DNA from: Boudabousia liubingyangii | GTDB lineage: Bacteria > Actinomycetota > Actinomycetes > Actinomycetales > Actinomycetaceae | DNA length: 64,000 bases | Assembly (NCBI RefSeq): GCF_001907245.1 | Contig: NZ_MQSU01000002.1 | Location: 434,001-498,000, forward strand | Direction of reading: 5' to 3' | Part shown: one piece after another, positions 63,037 to 64,000 of the stretch | Numbering within the stretch: position 1 is the first letter of the stretch | How the letters are laid out: every line of letters begins with the position of its first letter | Translations under genes and position numbers: made by a program | Notes under the pieces: model-generated | What the model saw: only the letters and a program-made list of their open reading frames with translations | The model's database searches: none | What the model was told of the DNA's origin: nothing

Positions 63037-64000
63037 CGAATTATTCACCATCGATGGGGTACCTTCGGACGATTCTCTTCCAGACACCGTGATCTCTGAT
63101 CCTCCCGAGTCGGCGTTGCTTAATGCCATCATTCAGGTTTCTTCTCATCACAGTGCTCCAGAAATCCTTACGGACTATGTCAAGTTTGCTTGCCAGCTCT
63201 CTGGCGCTGCCTATGGGGCATTCGTAAGTATTAATGTGAGGGGCGAGATCGCTAAAATTTTCCCTTACCAAATTGATGACTCTGTGGTTAAAGAATTCCG
63301 TGGCCAGCTTATGAGCGATCGAATTCTCTCTTCCCTCCCGGATTCCGGAGCCCTAGTTGCTAATGAGGAACTTCCTCGTGAATATGCTGAAGTATTACCA
63401 AGTGGCCTTGGGAATGTAAAAAACTACGTGGGGATTGCTTTGACGCTTCCCTGTGGTACTTTCGGCTGGTTGTATTTAGCTAACCATCCGGAAGCCTTTG
63501 ACGTACAGTGTGCCTCAGAACTATTGAAGCTTACCGATGCGGTAGTCAAGGCCCTAGATAATGCTCTTGAGTTCGAGCAGGCTCAAAAACGTGAGCGCTG
63601 GGTCAAGGCCTCTCAAGGCTTGACCACTATGCTGCTTTCTGGCGCCTCAGAAGAAGAGGCGCTAGAGGAAACTGCCCGGTTGCTAAGGGAAGTCTCCGAT
63701 TCAGATTCTGCCTTAATCATCTTGCCTTCTATCGGAGATACTTGGGCTTGTGAATTTGTCGCCGGTGAATCAGCTCAAGGACTGCTAGGCCAGGTCTTTC
63801 CGCCAAATGGTCGGGCTATGACAGTCGCTAGGACTGGTCAAGGTGTCATCATCGACTCTCTAGCTGATACCTTGCATCTTAAAGTTGCGATGCTTTCGGC
63901 CTTTGGGCCTGCACTATATGTGCCCATGCGTAACGCGGAAAACTCTTTGGGCGTTATTCTCCTTCTCCGGCAGCCTGGAGATGAAGAGTTCACTGTTGAA
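63029..64000 (+). CDS. DosS/DevS-like two-GAF sensor, probable histidine kinase; 3' end outside the window
   Basis: 324 residues are visible and the frame stays open to the window end. First GAF domain: about 25-185 (LLNAIIQVSSHHSAPEIL, AAYGAFVSI, YVGIALTLPCGTFGWLYLAN); linker QKRERWVKASQGLTTMLLSG; second GAF: about 205-324 (DSALIILP, GPALYVPMRNAENSLGVILLL). This order and the linker are those of mycobacterial DosS/DosT. The haem-ligand His of DosS, just before its FLGVP strand, aligns with Leu127 here, so haem binding is doubtful. The kinase part is not visible and is inferred. The ATG at 63029 overlaps the cydC stop by 8 bases. Confidence 0.8.
   Translation, partial: MSDELFTIDGVPSDDSLPDTVISDPPESALLNAIIQVSSHHSAPEILTDYVKFACQLSGAAYGAFVSINVRGEIAKIFPYQIDDSVVKEFRGQLMSDRILSSLPDSGALVANEELPREYAEVLPSGLGNVKNYVGIALTLPCGTFGWLYLANHPEAFDVQCASELLKLTDAVVKALDNALEFEQAQKRERWVKASQGLTTMLLSGASEEEALEETARLLREVSDSDSALIILPSIGDTWACEFVAGESAQGLLGQVFPPNGRAMTVARTGQGVIIDSLADTLHLKVAMLSAFGPALYVPMRNAENSLGVILLLRQPGDEEFTVE

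Noticed and set aside
1-64000. CRISPR arrays, insertion sequences, prophage or integron features
   Set aside because: No spaced direct repeats, transposase or integrase motifs, or tRNA-associated att duplication were found; gene order is typical chromosomal core.

Overview
The window reads as a stretch of chromosomal backbone from a medium-GC, fermentative actinobacterium, most likely of the Actinomycetaceae. The genus cannot be fixed from sequence alone. The placement rests on protein families largely confined to Actinobacteria (DUF3000, DUF3043, DUF3710, DUF4193, a DUF7455-type zinc protein, SepH, class II DAHP synthase, PknL-type kinase), on local gene orders typical of the phylum (rne-rplU-rpmA-obg-nadD-rsfS; sigA-DUF7455-parE-parC-sepH; idsA-pknL-aroG), and on a fermentation gene set (pyruvate formate-lyase, PPi-type phosphofructokinase). 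I see no insertion sequence, prophage, CRISPR array or rRNA. One tRNA is present, tRNA-Ala(GGC).

Layout. 1-4.8 kb: 3' part of glgX, a D-aspartate-ligase-like ATP-grasp gene, DUF3000 and RNase D. 4.8-10.3 kb: pyruvate formate-lyase locus, with pflA, a separate 83-residue glycyl-radical subunit, a 701-residue PFL subunit lacking that domain, then dxs. 10.6-18.9 kb: S9 peptidase, RNA m5U methyltransferase, KimA-like permease, two RCK proteins and three conserved small genes. 19-30.5 kb: sepH, a phosphodiesterase-like protein, parC, two double-GNAT proteins, parE, DUF7455 and sigA. 30.6-39.5 kb: USP, prenyl synthase, pknL, aroG, PPi-PFK, plsC, two small genes and sodA. 39.6-48.3 kb: FKBP lipoprotein, erpA, M20 dipeptidase, DUF3043, pyrD with an unrecognised upstream gene, SpoU methyltransferase, inositol-phosphatase-like gene, tRNA-Ala, rsfS and nadD. 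48.4-51.4 kb: a frame-disrupted DeoR regulator coupled to a GH112 galacto-N-biose/lacto-N-biose phosphorylase. 51.5-56.4 kb: obg, rpmA, rplU and rne. 56.6-64 kb: cydABDC followed by the start of a two-GAF, DosS/DevS-like sensor that runs off the window.

The most interesting theme is an oxygen/anaerobiosis circuit. PFL is encoded as two polypeptides split exactly before the oxygen-sensitive glycyl-radical domain. A perfect 14-bp palindrome matching the core of the mycobacterial DosR/DevR box lies upstream of pflB, and a near match lies just upstream of sodA. The cytochrome bd genes are translationally coupled to a DosS-like sensor that appears to lack the haem-ligand histidine of mycobacterial DosS. 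The cognate response regulator is not in the window. The regulatory link is inference.
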